A program made the position numbers and the translations under genes. A model generated the notes under the pieces. That model worked only from the letters and a program-made list of their open reading frames with translations. It did no database searches and was not told the origin of the DNA. From IMG/VR virus record IMGVR_UViG_3300018424_010020, positions 1-22,741 of that record: 22,741 nt of DNA. One strand, given 5' to 3'. Below, piece after piece: positions 6,350 to 14,387 of this stretch. The DNA is from a virus. The first letter of the stretch is position 1. Each line of letters starts with the position of its first letter.

Positions 6350-8360
6350 AATATATGAAGATGCTTGGCTGGGCTTAGGGGATCTGTCTAAGTTAGAACT
6401 TGATTCTAACAAGATGATTCATCGTAGCAAAAAAGACATAGAAAACCCAGATCAGCATTTAATGAGAATTTTTAGAGACACTAATTATTTAGCGTCTACC
6501 TGTAAACTGCTATTTGACATAGAGCTTCATCCGATCCAGGTTGCAATATTACAGGAATTTTGGGTTCGTCCATTTCCTATGTTTATAGCTAGTCGTGGCT
6601 TTGGTAAGTCTTTCTTGATGAGCTTATATTGTATTCTTAAATGTACGTTTGTCCCAGCTACTAAAATTGTGGTGGTTGGTGCTGGTTTTAGACAGAGTAA
6701 AATTTTGTTTGAGTATATGGATACTATTTGGAAAAGTAGTCCCATATTAAGGAGTATTTTTAGCGGTAACGAAGACGGCCCTAGAAGAGATGTGGATAGA
6801 TGCACAATGAGACTTGGAGATAGTTGGACAATTGCTATTCCAATGGGTGATGGAAGTAAAATTAGAGGTTTGAGAGCGCACATCATTATTGCTGACGAAT
6901 TTGCTTCTATGTCTCCAGAAGTTTACGAAACGGTTGTTTCTGGTTTTGCTGCTGTTAGCGCCAGTCCTATTCAGAATGTGAAAGAAGAAGCTAAAAAACA
7001 AGCTATGCAAGATATGGGTATTTGGAATGAAGACTTGGCTACACTAAGCAAAAAAATGGGTAACCAGGCTATAATTAGTGGTACTGCAGACTATAGCTTC
7101 AAACATTTTTCCAGCTATTGGAAAAGATATAAAGCTATTGTTCAGAGCAAAGGCGACCCTGTTAAGCTAAGAGAGGTATTCCAGGGAGAGGTTCCTGAGA
7201 ACTTTAATTGGAGAGATTATAGTGTAATTCGCATTCCATACGAATTGATACCTAAAGGATTTATGGACGATAAGCAGATAGCTAGAGCCAAAGCCACCAT
7301 TCATACTGGTATATATAACATGGAATATGCAGCATGTTTTACCGAAGACAGCGAAGGGTTTTTTAAGAGAAGTTTGATTGAAAGCTGTGTAACATCAGAC
7401 AAAAATCCAATCATGATCAATAATGAAGAAATATTATTTGATGCAATGATTGAGGGCGACAATTCTAAACAGTACGTTTATGGTATTGACCCTGCTAGTG
7501 AACAGGATAATTTTAGTATTGTAGTTATCGAAATCAATCCAACACATAATAGAATTGTATATTGTTGGACTACAAATAGAGGTAATTTTAAAGATAGACA
7601 AAAAACAGGATTGGTTGAAGATCAGGATTTCTACAGTTTCTGTGCTAGAAAAATAAGAAATCTTATGAAAATATTTCCTCCAGTCAGAATAGGTATGGAT
7701 GCTCAGGGTGGTGGTATAGCTATTGAAGAAGCTTTACATAATCCTAAAAATTTGGATCATGGAGAAGTTTTAATATGGCCCGTTATAGATGAGAAAAAAT
7801 CTAAAGAGTCAGACAACCAGGCTGGATTACATATTGTAGAGATGGTACAATTTGCTAGAGCAGAATGGACAGCAGAAGCCAATCACGGATTGAGGAAAGA
7901 CATGGAAGATAAGTTATTGTTATTTCCGAGATTTGATGGTGTTTCTTTAGGTTTGGCTCTCAATAAAGAAAACAGAGATATTATGGATGCAGATCTTAAT
8001 CCTATATATGATAGTTTAAGTGAATGCATTTTAGAAATAGAAGAGCTCAAAAATGAACTAACTACTATTGTTATGACCAAAACGAGCACAGGGCCAAATG
8101 CTAGAGACAGGTGGGATACTCCTGAAGTTAAATTACCAAATGGTAAAAAAGGCAGAATTAGAAAAGATAGATACAGTTCTTTGGTCATAGCAAATATGCT
8201 AGCTCGACAGATAAAAAACAAAATTCCAGCAGTCAAATACGAGGTGGTGGGAGGTAATAGAATAGATGTAAAAATGCATAAAGGAGACATGTATAAAGGC
8301 CCAGCTTGGTTTACAGACGCAGCTAATGACGATATATATACTGGAGTATACTACGATTAG
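6330..8360 (+). CDS. Terminase large subunit (packaging ATPase and nuclease)
   Basis: This is the DNA-packaging motor and headful/cos nuclease. The 676-residue protein has a phage-type Walker A at residues 88-94 (SRGFGKS), a Walker B with the catalytic carboxylate at 185-190 (IIIADE), and a RNase H-like nuclease domain with acidic residues at D387 (YGIDPAS) and D457 (IGMDAQGGG). The start is a TTG at 6330: AGGAGGG at 6314-6320, the strongest ribosome binding site in this part of the window, lies 9 bases upstream, and no in-frame ATG falls near. The gene overlaps the ERCC4 nuclease by 20 bases. The length is somewhat above the common 450-600 residues. It ends in the final base before the GGTGTATTA promoter of the head genes. 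No domain looks broken. Confidence 0.95.
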   Translation: MNNPNLKIYEDAWLGLGDLSKLELDSNKMIHRSKKDIENPDQHLMRIFRDTNYLASTCKLLFDIELHPIQVAILQEFWVRPFPMFIASRGFGKSFLMSLYCILKCTFVPATKIVVVGAGFRQSKILFEYMDTIWKSSPILRSIFSGNEDGPRRDVDRCTMRLGDSWTIAIPMGDGSKIRGLRAHIIIADEFASMSPEVYETVVSGFAAVSASPIQNVKEEAKKQAMQDMGIWNEDLATLSKKMGNQAIISGTADYSFKHFSSYWKRYKAIVQSKGDPVKLREVFQGEVPENFNWRDYSVIRIPYELIPKGFMDDKQIARAKATIHTGIYNMEYAACFTEDSEGFFKRSLIESCVTSDKNPIMINNEEILFDAMIEGDNSKQYVYGIDPASEQDNFSIVVIEINPTHNRIVYCWTTNRGNFKDRQKTGLVEDQDFYSFCARKIRNLMKIFPPVRIGMDAQGGGIAIEEALHNPKNLDHGEVLIWPVIDEKKSKESDNQAGLHIVEMVQFARAEWTAEANHGLRKDMEDKLLLFPRFDGVSLGLALNKENRDIMDADLNPIYDSLSECILEIEELKNELTTIVMTKTSTGPNARDRWDTPEVKLPNGKKGRIRKDRYSSLVIANMLARQIKNKIPAVKYEVVGGNRIDVKMHKGDMYKGPAWFTDAANDDIYTGVYYD

Positions 8361-8368
8361 GTGTATTA
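8360..8368 (+). promoter_or_regulatory. Late-promoter motif before the portal gene
   Basis: GGTGTATTA at 8360-8368 begins on the last base of the large terminase stop codon and is 47 bases before ATG 8407 of the portal. The 46-base gap holds no other recognisable site and is A/T-rich. It would start transcription of the head gene block. Confidence 0.7.
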
Positions 8369-8406
8369 TTTTTTAACAATCGTATTACATTTAAATTACA
8401 ATCAAA

Positions 8407-10590
8407 ATGAACAAATATCCTAAAAGTGAAGCAGAAAATAACAGCGAGTTAATAGGTCAAAATGCCTATGTTGTATGGGGTGATGATCTAGCTAGTAAAA
8501 AAGAGGCTTTGTCTGCTTCTGCAGATTCTCTAGACGAATGTATAGGTATTCAAAAAACCTCTGGTAGCAGAAGATACAGCTTAGACTATTCTAATTTAGA
8601 CACCAACACTTCTGGTCGTCCAGGTTTAACCAAATCAGATTATTATTACTTTCGACCAGACGAAGAACCTCCTCGTAATTTTAAACTTATTGTTAAAAAA
8701 GCAGAGGATATATACAATCGCGTTGGTTTGGTCAAAAATGTGATTGATCTTATGGGTGATTTCTCGAGTCAGGGTATTCGATTAGTTCATCCATCTAGAC
8801 GAATAGAAAAATTTTATCAAACCTGGTTTAACAAAATTAATGGTAAAGATAGAAGTGAGAGATTTTTAAATAATCTCTATAAAACAGGCAATGTTATTAT
8901 TCATAAACAAACAGCAAAACTAAATCGCAAGTCCACACAACAGATGTTCAAAGCTCAAGCAGCCGATATAAAAATTAATGATATTACAGATGTTGTGCTA
9001 GGAGTTAAAGAAATTCCATGGAAATACACATTTATTGATCCTTATTACGTAGATGTTTATGGGGGAGCGGTGGCTTCCTTTTCGAATCATAAAAGATATC
9101 AGCTCACTTTGCCAGCAGCTTTGAGGAAAATAATCAATTCTCCCAAAAGTCCTGAGGAAGTGGATCTTGTTAGTAAGTTACCAGCAGCTATAGTTGAAGC
9201 GGCTAAGCAAAAAAAGGCTTATCCTTTGGATCCAGATAAGACTGCTGTTTACCACTATAAAAAAGATGACTGGCAGAGTTGGGCTTATCCTATGATTTAT
9301 GCAATAATGGATGATATTGTGATTATTGAAAAACTCAAGTTGGCAGATATGGCAGCTTTAGATGGGGCTATCTCTAATATTCGTATTTTTAAGTTAGGTA
9401 ATCTAGAACATAAAATAGCACCAACCAAAGCAGCAACATCTAAGTTAGCTCAAATATTGGGTAATAATGTTGGTGGGGGCACAATGGATCTGGTTTGGGG
9501 TCCAGATATAGAACTGATCGAAAGCAATACAAATGTTCATCAATTTTTAGGGGAAGGTAAATACACTCCACATTTAAACAGTATTTATGCTGGGCTGGGT
9601 ATTCCTCCTACTTTGACAGGAACTTTTGGAGCGGCTGGTACAACAAATAACTTTATTAGCCTAAAAACACTAACACAAAGATTGCAATATGGTAGAGATA
9701 TTTTAACTAAATTTTGGCAGCAAGAAATTATAGCACTACAAAAAGCTATGGGTTTTAAAGATCCTGCTTTCATTGAGTTTGATAGAATGGATCTTTCGAA
9801 CGAAGAGGCGGAAAAAGCACTGCTTATACAATTAGCAGATAGAAACTTAATTTCTGATGAGCTACTACAAGCTAAGTTCGATATTAATTCAAGTATCGAA
9901 AGAATCAGACTCAACAAAGAACAAAGAAGACGGGAAAACGGGAAAATGTGGCCAAAAGCCAGTCCGTATCATGATGCTAATCTTGAAGGAGGTCTTCAAA
10001 AAATTGCATTACAGTCTGGCTCGGTAACGCCAAGCGAAGTTGGTCTGAAGCTTAAGATTCGAGATCCAAATCAAAAAACTAGACTTCAATTACAACAGGA
10101 CTTAAAAGGCGACAGTAACCCACCAACGAAGTTGGGTAAAGATGATCCCGGTAAATCTTTGCCTGATAGATCAGGAAAGGGTAGGCCTCCAAGCTCGCAA
10201 GATACCAAAGAAAGAAAAACAAAAGAATTTGCACCGCAAACAGGAGCAAAAATGATGTTATGGGCGTGTGCCGCTCAAACAAAAATCGATGAAATTATCA
10301 ATCCTATAATATTAGATTATTTTAACAAGAAAAATTTACGCTCATTATCAAGTGAAGAATACAAATATCTAGAAAATATAAAAACACAAATACTATTTGA
10401 ACTTAAACCTTTCGGTGTAATTAATTCAGATAGCGTAGCTTCTTTAATACAGAACAACCATAACCACCACACACTCAAAAAATATAATAGTTGGCTAATT
10501 GGTATGAAAAATGACCCAGAAAAACCATTGACAGTTGAAGAACAAAGAAATGCCAAGGCCATTTTTTACACAAACACCCATGCGAGATAA
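8407..10590 (+). CDS. Portal protein with a long C-terminal extension
   Basis: The portal forms the dodecameric vertex through which DNA enters and leaves the head. Position between the large terminase and the prohead protease is diagnostic. The portal-like core covers about residues 60-500, with a stem-like part around 350-440 (N-x-H-Q-F-L-G-E-G, I-Y-A-G-L-G-I-P-P-T-L-T-G, then N-F-I-S-L-K-T-L-T-Q-R-L). The last 190 residues are different: a Lys/Gly/Pro/Asp-rich low-complexity linker (about 555-600) followed by a helical domain with A-C-A-A-Q-T-K-I-D-E-I-I. At 727 residues it is longer than most portals. ATG 8407 is 47 bases after a GGTGTATTA motif; I see no Shine-Dalgarno sequence in the A/T-only leader. 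The next gene begins 3 bases after its stop. Confidence 0.88.
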   Translation: MNKYPKSEAENNSELIGQNAYVVWGDDLASKKEALSASADSLDECIGIQKTSGSRRYSLDYSNLDTNTSGRPGLTKSDYYYFRPDEEPPRNFKLIVKKAEDIYNRVGLVKNVIDLMGDFSSQGIRLVHPSRRIEKFYQTWFNKINGKDRSERFLNNLYKTGNVIIHKQTAKLNRKSTQQMFKAQAADIKINDITDVVLGVKEIPWKYTFIDPYYVDVYGGAVASFSNHKRYQLTLPAALRKIINSPKSPEEVDLVSKLPAAIVEAAKQKKAYPLDPDKTAVYHYKKDDWQSWAYPMIYAIMDDIVIIEKLKLADMAALDGAISNIRIFKLGNLEHKIAPTKAATSKLAQILGNNVGGGTMDLVWGPDIELIESNTNVHQFLGEGKYTPHLNSIYAGLGIPPTLTGTFGAAGTTNNFISLKTLTQRLQYGRDILTKFWQQEIIALQKAMGFKDPAFIEFDRMDLSNEEAEKALLIQLADRNLISDELLQAKFDINSSIERIRLNKEQRRRENGKMWPKASPYHDANLEGGLQKIALQSGSVTPSEVGLKLKIRDPNQKTRLQLQQDLKGDSNPPTKLGKDDPGKSLPDRSGKGRPPSSQDTKERKTKEFAPQTGAKMMLWACAAQTKIDEIINPIILDYFNKKNLRSLSSEEYKYLENIKTQILFELKPFGVINSDSVASLIQNNHNHHTLKKYNSWLIGMKNDPEKPLTVEEQRNAKAIFYTNTHAR

Positions 10591-10593
10591 AAC

Positions 10594-12243
10594 ATGAATA
10601 TTTTTCAGCAAGAATATGATGACGGCATAGCAGATTTACTCACAGCTAGTAAATCACATATTAGTTTTGCTTCTTTAGCCACGCCGTCTCCAGACCATAC
10701 GATGATAAGAAATAATTTCAAATCTTCTGCATCATATAATGATGACGATCTATACTATGTACAGTCTATTTTAGTGACATCTAATTGGAATAAAAATGAC
10801 GACATATTCGATGCTCCAGAGGTGTGGGCAGCTAGAAAAACTCCAGAAGATAAACCAACTAATTTAGAACATGATGAAAAAACTATAGTTGGACATATTG
10901 TGTCTAATTGGGCAATAGATGAAGCTGGGCAAATTTTAGACGAAACTATGGCTTCAGATGACTTGCCTAGTAAATTTCATATTATTACTGGTTCTGTAAT
11001 TTATAGAGCTTTTACCGATCCAGAATTAAAGTCTCGTGCAGAAAATCTTATTCAGCAGATAGAAAATGGACAAAAATATGTAAGCATGGAATGCTATTTC
11101 AAAGGCTTTGATTATGGCTTAAGAGACGCTCAAGGTAATCTAAAAGTAGTGGCTAGAAATCAAGATACAGCATTTTTAACGAAACACTTAAGAGCTTATG
11201 GAGGTACTGGACAACACGAAGATTATCAGATAGGTCGTGTACTAAGAAGTATCACGTTTTCAGGTAAAGGTTTTGTAGATAAACCAGCTAATCCAGAAAG
11301 TATTATTTTCAATAAGGATGATCTTTCTAAAATAATTTTTGCTAATGAACAAAAAAAACCGGTTTCAGAAAAAACAGGTGTATTAAAAAGTAATAAAATT
11401 TCTAACTCTCAAAATGATGGTGTACATATGAATTTAGAAAACGAAATTTCCCAATTACAACAAACCATGGCTTCGATTAAATCGGATTACGACAGTAGTC
11501 TTGAAACTTCAAAGTCAGAGATCGAACAGCTTAAATCTTTAAACAATGAACTAAAACAGGAGTTAGATAATACTATGAGTAATCAAGAAGAACTTTCTAA
11601 AGCCAATGAAGAAAAAATTTCAGCGCTTGAAGCTCAAGTTGCTGAGCTTAAAAGCGTAATTGAGCAAGCAGAGGCCACCAAGGCAGAACTCTCAGAGCAA
11701 TTAGAAGCTAATGCTGGCGAACATGATAAAAAAATGAAGGAAAAAGAAGAAGAATTAAAGAGCAAAAGTGAAGAAGTGGAGACTTTGACCACAGAAGTTG
11801 CTCAATACAAAGAAGACAAAATGAAGATGGAAGAGAAAATGAAAAAAGACAAAAGAATGGCAACTCTTGTTGAAGCTGGCATGAGCCAGGAAGAAGCAGA
11901 GAAAACAGAAGCCAATCTTAATGCTCTTTCAGACGAACAATTTGACTCTATCGCAGAAACTTTCAAAGCATCTTTGGCAGCAAAAAATGAAGAAGAGACA
12001 GAGGCAGGAATGCCACCAGCTCTTAAAGAAGCCATCGAGAAAAAGAAAGAAAAAGAAGAAGAGTCAAAAGCAGAACAAGAATCAGAAGAAGTTGATGCTT
12101 CTGTACTTGAAGATGTAGAATTGGCAGAAGAAGCCGACCTTAGCGTTGGTAGCGAAGTTTCAGAAGAAGTAGAAAATACAAGAGCGGCTCTTGTAGATTT
12201 TGTGTATAATAGGTTAGGCAAAACAAACCAAAAGGGAGAATAA
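10594..12243 (+). CDS. Prohead protease fused to scaffold
   Basis: The 549-residue protein has two halves. Residues 1-250 form a herpes/phage-type prohead serine protease: an H93 in L-E-H-D-E-x4-G-H-I and S164 in Y-V-S-M-E-C fit the His and Ser of the catalytic pair, followed by I-G-R-V-L-R-S-I-T-F-S-G-K-G-F-V-D-K-P-A-N-P. Residues 279-420 are a long, highly charged coiled coil, then an A-G-M-S-Q-E-E-A-E helical segment and a strongly acidic tail, as in capsid scaffolds. The fused protein would place the protease within the growing head; it would then cut itself and the scaffold away. It starts 3 bases after the portal stop and ends 2 bases before the decoration-protein ATG. A promoter motif and an ATG at the junction suggest the second half is also made alone (see 11428-12243). 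Confidence 0.88.
   Translation: MNIFQQEYDDGIADLLTASKSHISFASLATPSPDHTMIRNNFKSSASYNDDDLYYVQSILVTSNWNKNDDIFDAPEVWAARKTPEDKPTNLEHDEKTIVGHIVSNWAIDEAGQILDETMASDDLPSKFHIITGSVIYRAFTDPELKSRAENLIQQIENGQKYVSMECYFKGFDYGLRDAQGNLKVVARNQDTAFLTKHLRAYGGTGQHEDYQIGRVLRSITFSGKGFVDKPANPESIIFNKDDLSKIIFANEQKKPVSEKTGVLKSNKISNSQNDGVHMNLENEISQLQQTMASIKSDYDSSLETSKSEIEQLKSLNNELKQELDNTMSNQEELSKANEEKISALEAQVAELKSVIEQAEATKAELSEQLEANAGEHDKKMKEKEEELKSKSEEVETLTTEVAQYKEDKMKMEEKMKKDKRMATLVEAGMSQEEAEKTEANLNALSDEQFDSIAETFKASLAAKNEEETEAGMPPALKEAIEKKKEKEEESKAEQESEEVDASVLEDVELAEEADLSVGSEVSEEVENTRAALVDFVYNRLGKTNQKGE
11377..11385 (+). promoter_or_regulatory. Late-promoter motif inside the protease gene, before the scaffold start
   Basis: GGTGTATTA at 11377-11385 lies in the linker between protease and scaffold coding parts, where it reads as G-V-L in frame, and is 51 bases before the in-frame ATG 11428. 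The bases around it match the intergenic copies in being A/T-rich. It would allow a separate scaffold transcript. Confidence 0.62.
11428..12243 (+). CDS. Nested in-frame scaffold protein (internal start)
   Basis: An in-frame ATG at codon 279 of the protease-scaffold gene begins exactly where the coiled coil begins (M-N-L-E-N-E-I-S-Q-L) and would give a 271-residue scaffold without the protease. GGTGTATTA lies at 11377-11385, 51 bases before this ATG, the same arrangement as for four independent gene starts in this window. The A/T-rich low-similarity linker (residues 250-278) in between looks like the join of two proteins. Known phages do the same: lambda Nu3 is made from inside gene C, so scaffold copies outnumber protease copies. 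There is no strong ribosome binding site before the ATG (only GATGGTG), which is the weak point. This is an inference from the motif position and the domain boundary. Confidence 0.6.
   Translation: MNLENEISQLQQTMASIKSDYDSSLETSKSEIEQLKSLNNELKQELDNTMSNQEELSKANEEKISALEAQVAELKSVIEQAEATKAELSEQLEANAGEHDKKMKEKEEELKSKSEEVETLTTEVAQYKEDKMKMEEKMKKDKRMATLVEAGMSQEEAEKTEANLNALSDEQFDSIAETFKASLAAKNEEETEAGMPPALKEAIEKKKEKEEESKAEQESEEVDASVLEDVELAEEADLSVGSEVSEEVENTRAALVDFVYNRLGKTNQKGE
12202..12210 (+). promoter_or_regulatory. Possible late promoter, variant GTGTATAAT, before the decoration-protein gene
   Basis: GTGTATAAT at 12202-12210 (preceded by T) shares the first six bases GTGTAT with the other motif copies but then has AAT. 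It is 44 bases before ATG 12246, at the usual distance. It lies inside the last codons of the scaffold gene, so selection on coding could also explain it. Confidence 0.4.
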
Positions 12244-12245
12244 CA

Positions 12246-12713
12246 ATGGCATTAAAACCTGATCGTTTAGAAACAGTCACAGACGTTTCATTTTTCATGA
12301 ACAATTCCACAGGCTCAACTATTGAGCGTGGTGGCATAGCATCAATTTCAACAGAGGGTAGCGGAGTTGCTATGGACGACGCTAATAGCGTTGTGGCTTA
12401 TGCAGCAGCTGCTAGTGGTGCAAAGCCAGTAGGTGTTCTATTAAATGATGTGGTTGATCTTGATCTTACAAGACAACATATCAATTATCACAAAGACGAA
12501 GTTCAAAAGGGTGGCAAAGTGACTTTGCTACAAGTTGGTCAAGTAACCACTGATCAAATTTCTGGTACTCCTGCTGCTGGTGACGTTGCTTACGTTGCTG
12601 CCAGTGGTCTTATCGGTAATGATTCAGATAGTGGTAATAATGCTCAAATCGGTAGATTCTTGAGTAAAAAAGATTCAGATGGTTATGCAAAAGTAGCAGT
12701 TAACATTGCCTAA
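12246..12713 (+). CDS. Capsid decoration protein (head-stabilising, lambda gpD-like position)
   Basis: The 155-residue protein lies between the scaffold and the major capsid protein, where long-tailed phages keep their decoration protein. It is rich in Gly, Ala, Ser, Val and Thr and reads as short beta strands joined by turns: G-G-I-A-S-I-S-T-E-G-S-G, K-P-V-G-V-L-L-N-D-V-V, K-G-G-K-V-T-L-L-Q-V-G, G-D-V-A-Y-V-A-A-S-G, I-G-R-F-L. That pattern is typical of small beta-tulip or gpD-like capsid surface proteins that bind the expanded head. ATG 12246 has AAGGGAG (12231-12237) 8 bases upstream. A TGTGTATAAT promoter-like element starts 45 bases before it. Like the capsid gene, it has a good ribosome binding site, expected for an abundant structural protein. 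Confidence 0.78.
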   Translation: MALKPDRLETVTDVSFFMNNSTGSTIERGGIASISTEGSGVAMDDANSVVAYAAAASGAKPVGVLLNDVVDLDLTRQHINYHKDEVQKGGKVTLLQVGQVTTDQISGTPAAGDVAYVAASGLIGNDSDSGNNAQIGRFLSKKDSDGYAKVAVNIA

Positions 12714-12738
12714 TTTATACAAAAGGGAGAAAAATAAT

Positions 12739-13743
12739 ATGTCAGCTAATAATTTTAATGCCACCCCAGAGCTTACTGATCTTTTAGTAAAATCTGGTTC
12801 TCTAGACAAAAATGTTGCTTTGGCAGCAACTAGAGAATTTGCTAAAGCTCTCGAACTACCATTGAGACAGGGTATTCTTAGTGGCGATATCCTTAATGGT
12901 ATTTTTGAGCCTATTCAACTAGCTCCAGGAGCAACCCCAGAATTCCAATTGGACTTCTTGGCTCCAGGTACTGAAAAAGATTTTGTGGCTTATACGCTAC
13001 CAAATCACGGCTTAATTCCAGAGCGTCACGTTGAAGGCGATTATGTCATGGTACCAACCTATGACATTGGTTCTTCAATCGACTACTTACTAAAGTATGC
13101 TCGTGATGCCCGCTGGGATGTTGTCGGTCGTGCAATGGAAGTTCTCGAAGCTTCTTTTGTTAAGAAAATGAATGACGATGGATGGCACACCATTCTTGCT
13201 GCTGGTGTTGACCGTAACATCGTTGTGTTCGATGATGACGGCGTTGCTGGTCAATTTACAAAGAGACTAGTGAGCCTTATGAAAACTGTTATGCGCAGAA
13301 ATGGTGGTGGTAACAGCGCCAGCAATAACAGGGGTATGTTGACAGATCTTTATGTTTCACCAGAAGCTATGGAAGATCTTAGAAATTGGAATGTGGATCA
13401 GATTGATGAGGTAACTCGTAGAGAAATCTATACCGCCGCTGATGGCGCTATCAATCGTATTTTTGGTGTTAATTTACATGATCTAGATGAGCTAGGTGTC
13501 GGTCAAGAATATAACGCTTTCTATGATGACACCATGAGCGGTACTTTCCCAACTGATGATACAGAAATTGTTGTGGGTCTGGATCTCAGAAGAAGGGATA
13601 GTTTCGTTATGCCAGTTCGTGAATCGGTTCAGATCTTCGAGGATGATACTCTTCATCGTCAAAAGAGAGCTGGTTTTTACGGTTGGGCAGAGCAAGGCTT
13701 TGCTGTTCTAGACAACCGTAGAGTTCTTCTAGGTTCTCTCTAA
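12739..13743 (+). CDS. Major capsid protein (HK97 fold)
   Basis: This 334-residue protein builds the head shell. Position after scaffold and decoration genes, before a strong terminator, and its composition fit an HK97-fold capsid protein: an N-terminal arm (L-T-D-L-L-V-K-S-G-S-L-D), an E-loop/P-domain-like middle (I-P-E-R-H-V-E-G-D-Y-V-M-V-P-T-Y, then a long spine helix with A-R-D-A-R-W-D-V-V-G-R-A-M-E-V-L-E), an A-domain with L-Y-V-S-P-E-A-M-E-D-L and a C-terminal F-V-M-P-V-R-E-S-V-Q-I-F-E-D-D. ATG 12739 is the start, with AGGGAG (12724-12729) 9 bases upstream; an in-frame TTG at 12706 overlaps the previous gene and lacks such a site. Codon use looks richer in G/C than in its neighbours, as expected for high expression. 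The perfect terminator hairpin follows 27 bases after the stop. Confidence 0.92.
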   Translation: MSANNFNATPELTDLLVKSGSLDKNVALAATREFAKALELPLRQGILSGDILNGIFEPIQLAPGATPEFQLDFLAPGTEKDFVAYTLPNHGLIPERHVEGDYVMVPTYDIGSSIDYLLKYARDARWDVVGRAMEVLEASFVKKMNDDGWHTILAAGVDRNIVVFDDDGVAGQFTKRLVSLMKTVMRRNGGGNSASNNRGMLTDLYVSPEAMEDLRNWNVDQIDEVTRREIYTAADGAINRIFGVNLHDLDELGVGQEYNAFYDDTMSGTFPTDDTEIVVGLDLRRRDSFVMPVRESVQIFEDDTLHRQKRAGFYGWAEQGFAVLDNRRVLLGSL

Positions 13744-13770
13744 TAGAGAGTTAACACTATCGTTGCGATT

Positions 13771-13798
13771 AAGGGCTGGGTTTTCCCAGCCCTTTTTT
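13771..13798 (+). terminator. Intrinsic terminator after the major capsid gene
   Basis: A perfect 10-base-pair hairpin, AAGGGCTGGG / CCCAGCCCTT, with a TTTT loop (13781-13784) is followed by TTTT (13795-13798). It lies 28 bases after the capsid stop codon and directly before a late-promoter motif, so it ends the head transcript. It is the clearest terminator in the window. Confidence 0.92.
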
Positions 13799-13804
13799 GA
13801 TATA

Positions 13805-13813
13805 GGTGTATTA
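13805..13813 (+). promoter_or_regulatory. Late-promoter motif before the neck genes
   Basis: GGTGTATTA at 13805-13813 follows the terminator by 6 bases and is 43 bases before ATG 13848 of the adaptor gene. Between them is GAGGG (13834-13838), a ribosome binding site. It restarts transcription after the capsid terminator. Confidence 0.72.
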
Positions 13814-13847
13814 AATTAGTAGTCAACATCACTAGAGGGCCCACACT

Positions 13848-14378
13848 ATGTCTACAGCTTGGAAAACTCCTGTTAGATTAATGGTAAGAGTTTTAATTAA
13901 TGATTTAGATTCTAGTAATTATTCATACTCAGACAGTAGATTAGATCAGGTAGCAGCTGTTGCTGCTCAGTTTGTTAACCAAGATATCACATTAAATAAT
14001 TCTTATGTAATCAGTGTTACAGACGAAACTATATCGCCAGACCCGTCTGTTGCAGCTACAAAAGATGAAGTTTTCATCAATAGCATTGTACTTAAAGCTG
14101 CTTGTATTATAGACCAAAGTACATTTCGTACAAAAGCAGCCCTAGAAGGTATTAGTGCCAAAATGGGTCCCACAGGACTTGCTGTTAAAGGTAATCTGGG
14201 TGGATATCAGATCCTATTAAAAGAAGGTCCCTGTGCTCTTTACTATAAGTTTGTAGAAGATCGCGAAATAGCTAACGCAACAAATATTGCTGCTATTCTA
14301 AGTCCGTTTGTAGGCAATAAGTTTGATCCTTATATGTTGCCTTATAGTGATGACAGATACAGAAGTATGTACCATTAA
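13848..14378 (+). CDS. Head-tail adaptor (HK97 gp6-like)
   Basis: The 176-residue protein is the first after the capsid gene, where the adaptor that docks on the portal is normally encoded. The N-terminal part reads as a helical bundle: V-R-V-L-I-N-D-L-D-S, Y-S-D-S-R-L-D-Q-V-A-A-V-A-A-Q-F-V, then I-V-L-K-A-A-C-I-I, which is the gp6-like pattern of short N-terminal helix, loop and paired helices. The C-terminal part (Y-x-L-P-Y-S-D-D-R-Y-R-S-M-Y-H) may face the next neck ring. The gene has its own late-promoter motif at 13805-13813, 43 bases before ATG, and GAGGG (13834-13838) as ribosome binding site. I base the role on position and helix pattern; a sequence family match was not possible here. 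Confidence 0.7.
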   Translation: MSTAWKTPVRLMVRVLINDLDSSNYSYSDSRLDQVAAVAAQFVNQDITLNNSYVISVTDETISPDPSVAATKDEVFINSIVLKAACIIDQSTFRTKAALEGISAKMGPTGLAVKGNLGGYQILLKEGPCALYYKFVEDREIANATNIAAILSPFVGNKFDPYMLPYSDDRYRSMYH

Positions 14379-14387
14379 GGAAAAATT

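Noticed and set aside
11802-12221. Long Ser-rich antisense frame opposite the scaffold
   Set aside because: It mirrors the Glu/Lys-rich codons of the scaffold; a standard antisense artefact.
12706-12738. An upstream TTG start for the capsid protein
   Set aside because: It overlaps the decoration gene and lacks a ribosome binding site, whereas ATG 12739 has AGGGAG at the right distance.
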